Source of the DNA: JAVBLP01 sp052034625 | GTDB taxonomy: Bacteria; Elusimicrobiota; Endomicrobiia; Endomicrobiales; Endomicrobiaceae | Reading direction: 5' to 3' | Length of the DNA: 24,507 nucleotides | Assembly (NCBI GenBank): GCA_052034625.1 | Contig: JBPOII010000023.1 | Location: forward strand, 1 to 24,507 | In this document: positions 22,058 to 24,507 of the stretch, piece after piece | Numbering within the stretch: the first letter of the stretch is position 1 | How the letters are laid out: each line of letters starts with the position of its first letter | The notes under the pieces: generated by a model | Databases searched by the model: none | Told to the model about the DNA's origin: nothing | What the model saw: only the letters and a program-made list of their open reading frames with translations | Made by a program: the position numbers and the translations under genes

Positions 22058-24061
22058 TTATTTTTCCTGCTGTTCTTTTTTGTTTAGATATATATCAGAG
22101 GCAGCAAGTGTGTTTTTATAATATTCAATCATTGCTAAATGTTCCGGACTTCCTTCAGTTTGTGTCAGCATTTTTGTTGTCGTATCGAAATTAAAATAAA
22201 GAGCTTTGCCTGTATTAATATCAAATGAAACGGCATTATTTCCTGACAGTATAAAGCCTTCGCTGTTGAAAGCTATTTGTGTTTTTTCAGTATCTAAAAG
22301 ACTTGTGCCTGCCGCGACATATTCGGCTTCGGAAAGAGCAATGTCATAAAGTGTAGGCATTATATCCATTTGGCTTCCTGCGGTCTCGGTATTGAACTGT
22401 TGTTTTAAACTTTCAGGAACATAGAGATATAAAGGAACGGCATGCTTTTTAAATAGATCCTCAGGAGTTAGAGCAGCTATTTCTCTTAGATTATGATCTC
22501 CTGTTAATACTATTATAGTATTTTCTGCAAGTTCCGACCCTTTGACTGCGGATATGAACTTTGCCGCTTCCCTGTTTGCAAATTGATAAGTTTCAAATAT
22601 TTTATTGCCGTATTTTTTCTCACCCGGCATCATCTTTTGCAGCTCGGCAGGGATTTCTATAGGCAGAGGCTCATAATAAGGAGGGGTTTCATAGGGAGGA
22701 TGAGTCGCAGTTGAAAGAGCATATATAAGTTTCGGTTTTTTATCATTTTTTTTCAGTTCTCTTAATACAATTTCAAAGAACTGAGCATCATTTATACCCC
22801 ATTCATGCCTGTGTTCATTCTTTATTGAGCCTTCTCCGTATATTTCGTCAAAGCCTTGTGCTTTATAGAAACTTTCAATACCTCTCCATGTAAGACTTCC
22901 GCCGTATATAGCTTTTGATATATAACCGGCTTTTTTGAAAGGCAGAACCATTGAACTTGAATATTTATTAAAGGCTTTAGGGCTTTGTGTTACCTGCATT
23001 GCAAGCGGTCTTTGAGGCATGTTCAAAACCGTAGATTCAATGCAATGTATGGTTATTCTGCCGGCAGCAAGAAAATTATAGAATACTGTATCTTCGTCAA
23101 AATGCTGTTTAAGCTCACCCAGAATATCAAAACTTTCGCTATTATAAAATATCGGCAAAGTGCCGAAACTTTCAAGAATTATAAAAACTACATTGGGTTT
23201 AATTTCTGCCGCTTTTTCATTTAATATCGAGGTTTTATTGAATACCGAAAGATCTATAGTATCCTTACTTATAGAAAGTTTGTCAGCAAGATCTATTTTG
23301 TCGCTGCTCTGCTCGGATTTAGCGTATAAAGCATCAGCAAGAGAATGGGCACTTGATATGGAAAGTTTATTGATAAAAGCATTCGGCGAGATCTGCGTAT
23401 GGAATGTGCCCAGAGGGAACATAGATACAGTACCGCGTGCAAACAGGAAAACTATGACCAGCACAAATAATACAAAAACGGCTTTCAGCGGCAGAACAAA
23501 AAAATCCGTATTGATTATACAATGTCTGTCCAAAAGCTGTTTACTTGTAAAAGAGCTTAACTTATATGCAATAAAACTTCCAGCTATAAGAACAACAAAT
23601 GCCGCCAGAAAGCGTCTGTCCTGTATTATTGTTTTTATCAAAGCGGCAGTATCATCGGCAAAAAAATCAAAGAACAAAAGATTGATATGTTCGCCGAAAT
23701 AAGTGTAAAACCCGAAATCCACAAGATTTAAGAATATTATAAAAGTGAAAGCTGCCCAATAGTATATTTTTATTATGAAAACGGCGAAATTGAAAGCCTT
23801 TAGGCTTCTTATTAATAAAAAAAGCGTAAAAATAAGTATTACTAAAGAGTTTATATAAGCAAGTACGGACAGGTCGAATCTTAAGCCGAGTAAGAAAGCT
23901 TTAAAAACATATCCGTATAATCCGCTAAGAGTAGAGAGGTCAGCAAAATAAAAAAAGAAAAACACTCTGTAAAGCGTCATCACCGCAAGGGCAATAATAT
24001 TTATAGGCAGTATTTTTAAAATACAGTCAAAATATTTCTCAAAATTATAATTTTTTACCAT
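22058..24061 (-). CDS. LTA-synthase-like membrane sulfatase/phosphotransferase
   Basis: A 667-residue protein with five N-terminal membrane helices (about 15-39, 52-85, 93-118, 149-166 and 190-212) and a C-terminal alkaline-phosphatase-fold domain (about 288-590). Visible active-site elements are E297 in IILESFG, AAGRITIHCIEST (332-344), HPPY (454-457) and D522-H523 in TGDHN. Enzymes of this plan move phosphoglycerol or phosphoethanolamine groups onto envelope polymers, such as lipoteichoic acid or, in Gram-negative bacteria, periplasmic glucans. The catalytic threonine is not certain: the GRIT region lacks the usual T-S-D-E spacing. No Shine-Dalgarno precedes the ATG. It leads an operon with lemA and htpX. 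Confidence 0.88.
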   Translation of the reverse strand: MVKNYNFEKYFDCILKILPINIIALAVMTLYRVFFFFYFADLSTLSGLYGYVFKAFLLGLRFDLSVLAYINSLVILIFTLFLLIRSLKAFNFAVFIIKIYYWAAFTFIIFLNLVDFGFYTYFGEHINLLFFDFFADDTAALIKTIIQDRRFLAAFVVLIAGSFIAYKLSSFTSKQLLDRHCIINTDFFVLPLKAVFVLFVLVIVFLFARGTVSMFPLGTFHTQISPNAFINKLSISSAHSLADALYAKSEQSSDKIDLADKLSISKDTIDLSVFNKTSILNEKAAEIKPNVVFIILESFGTLPIFYNSESFDILGELKQHFDEDTVFYNFLAAGRITIHCIESTVLNMPQRPLAMQVTQSPKAFNKYSSSMVLPFKKAGYISKAIYGGSLTWRGIESFYKAQGFDEIYGEGSIKNEHRHEWGINDAQFFEIVLRELKKNDKKPKLIYALSTATHPPYETPPYYEPLPIEIPAELQKMMPGEKKYGNKIFETYQFANREAAKFISAVKGSELAENTIIVLTGDHNLREIAALTPEDLFKKHAVPLYLYVPESLKQQFNTETAGSQMDIMPTLYDIALSEAEYVAAGTSLLDTEKTQIAFNSEGFILSGNNAVSFDINTGKALYFNFDTTTKMLTQTEGSPEHLAMIEYYKNTLAASDIYLNKKEQQEK

Positions 24062-24068
24062 ATAATAA

Positions 24069-24074
24069 ATTATA
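24069..24074 (-). promoter_or_regulatory. Possible -10 element (TATAAT) immediately upstream of the sulfatase gene
   Basis: On the minus strand TATAAT ends 7 nt before the ATG at 24061, a distance that would place the transcript start at or within a base of the start codon. No Shine-Dalgarno is present and no good -35 sits at 16-18 bp (AGTTAT or GTTATT are the best). Confidence 0.4.
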
Positions 24075-24253
24075 TCATTTTTTTAAGGTCAATAACTGTT
24101 TTTAGGTATTATAAATAGGCATTTTATATATTATAAAACTGTACTAGTATATTTAATGATTTATGAGTATTTTTGGGTGTTGCTGTGGAAATAGAACGGT
24201 GTTTTTTGAACGAAGTTCGAACTTTTTTTGAGCAAAACCCCCAATAAGGAAGC
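24075..24253. other. AT-rich intergenic stretch upstream of the sulfatase operon
   Basis: No gene is supported. The stretch holds homopolymer-rich DNA, a short palindrome GTTCGAAC (24215-24222) inside TTGAACGAAGTTCGAA, and TTGAGCAAAA (24229-24238), which pairs with TTTTGCTCAA at 24463-24472. It is the left flank of the structured element. Confidence 0.5.
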
Positions 24254-24401
24254 CAGCCCCGCCGTCGCTCGGAAACCTCGCCACCCCGCAAAAAAGTTTT
24301 CTTCACTATTTTTGATTTGCGCGCGCCGATTTTTTTCTTCTAAAAGGAAAAGAAAACTTTTGTGCGGGGTTCTGCTCTTAACGAGCAGGACGGCGGGGCT
24401 G
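24254..24401. repeat. Long nested hairpin element
   Basis: Outer arms CAGCCCCGCCGTC (24254-24266) and GACGGCGGGGCTG (24389-24401) pair perfectly over 13 bp, GCTC/GAGC add four more across a 2-nt bulge, and inner arms at 24284-24303 and 24350-24369 (CCCCGC, then A-rich, then GTTTTCTT) match at 19 of 20. The loop is 46 nt. It is richer in G and C than the rest of the window. The arm CCCGCAAAAAAG also occurs inverted at 24492-24503 near the window edge, so more of the element may lie beyond. Confidence 0.75.
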
Positions 24402-24417
24402 TCCACAATTTGATTTC

Positions 24418-24468
24418 GCAAAAGAAAAGCGGAATTCCCCCCAAACCCCCCTTCCGCTTTTCTTTTGC
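24418..24468. repeat. Perfect 17-bp hairpin with C-rich loop
   Basis: Arms GCAAAAGAAAAGCGGAA (24418-24434) and its reverse complement (24452-24468) enclose a 17-nt loop of two runs of six C. The minus strand therefore carries two runs of six G. It lies 16 nt past the nested hairpin and is probably part of the same element. Confidence 0.8.
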
Positions 24469-24507
24469 TCAAACGGAACGGAAACGGAAATCTTTTTTGC
24501 GGGCCTA

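Noticed and set aside
24161..24472. Minus-strand frame of 103 codons, and an opposite frame at 24228-24413
   Set aside because: Both lie across the long hairpins, have no Shine-Dalgarno or recognisable domain, and their composition follows from the inverted repeats.

Overview
The window looks like the chromosome of an AT-rich, Gram-negative, probably strictly anaerobic fermenting bacterium. It encodes an autotransporter-type outer-membrane barrel, a second barrel-like protein, two lipoproteins and a sensory-type [FeFe] hydrogenase, and has no respiratory genes. The mix of autotransporter barrel, acyl-CoA synthetase plus phosphotransacetylase, sensory FeFe hydrogenase with SpoIIE phosphatase, and a DUF3078-like protein would suit Elusimicrobiota (Endomicrobium/Elusimicrobium-like). 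That placement is an inference from gene content and is not proven by any marker here.

Layout. (1) 1-493: the 3' end of an autotransporter barrel, closed by a strong terminator. (2) 494-4210: a cupin regulator and a medium-chain acyl-CoA synthetase (1081-3347), with repeat-rich non-coding DNA of about 0.6 kb and 0.86 kb on either side. The repeats are modular: inverted copies of two modules on the two sides, four 31-bp palindromic units in two inverted pairs, and heptanucleotide (ATTCGTA)n arrays. (3) 4211-7262: three monocistronic-looking metabolic genes: phosphotransacetylase with its own promoter and terminator, an amidohydrolase, and threonine synthase. (4) 7349-20394: fifteen plus-strand genes with no gap above about 30 nt: DUF3467, cinA, thpR, sensory [FeFe] hydrogenase, SpoIIE phosphatase, DUF3078-like barrel, Nudix hydrolase, Bax1-I/YccA membrane protein, engB, a secreted surface-repeat-like protein, a TPR protein, a radical SAM protein, xth, and two tandem DUF1254/DUF1214 lipoproteins. 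It ends at a bidirectional terminator (20410-20454). (5) 20464-24061, minus strand: a three-gene envelope operon of LTA-synthase-like sulfatase, LemA and HtpX. (6) 24062-24507: non-coding; the distal part is GC-richer and consists of nested long hairpins running to the window edge.

How the genes work together. The synthetase and phosphotransacetylase both act on acyl-CoA, one through acyl-AMP and the other through acyl-phosphate. The hydrogenase and SpoIIE genes overlap and probably form a hydrogen- or redox-sensing module that acts through protein dephosphorylation. LemA, HtpX and the sulfatase point to envelope maintenance. The parts least explained by known families are the modular repeats around the cupin/synthetase pair, the structured element at the right edge, and the C-terminal domain of the SpoIIE protein. 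I did not find a clearly new multi-gene defence or mobile system.
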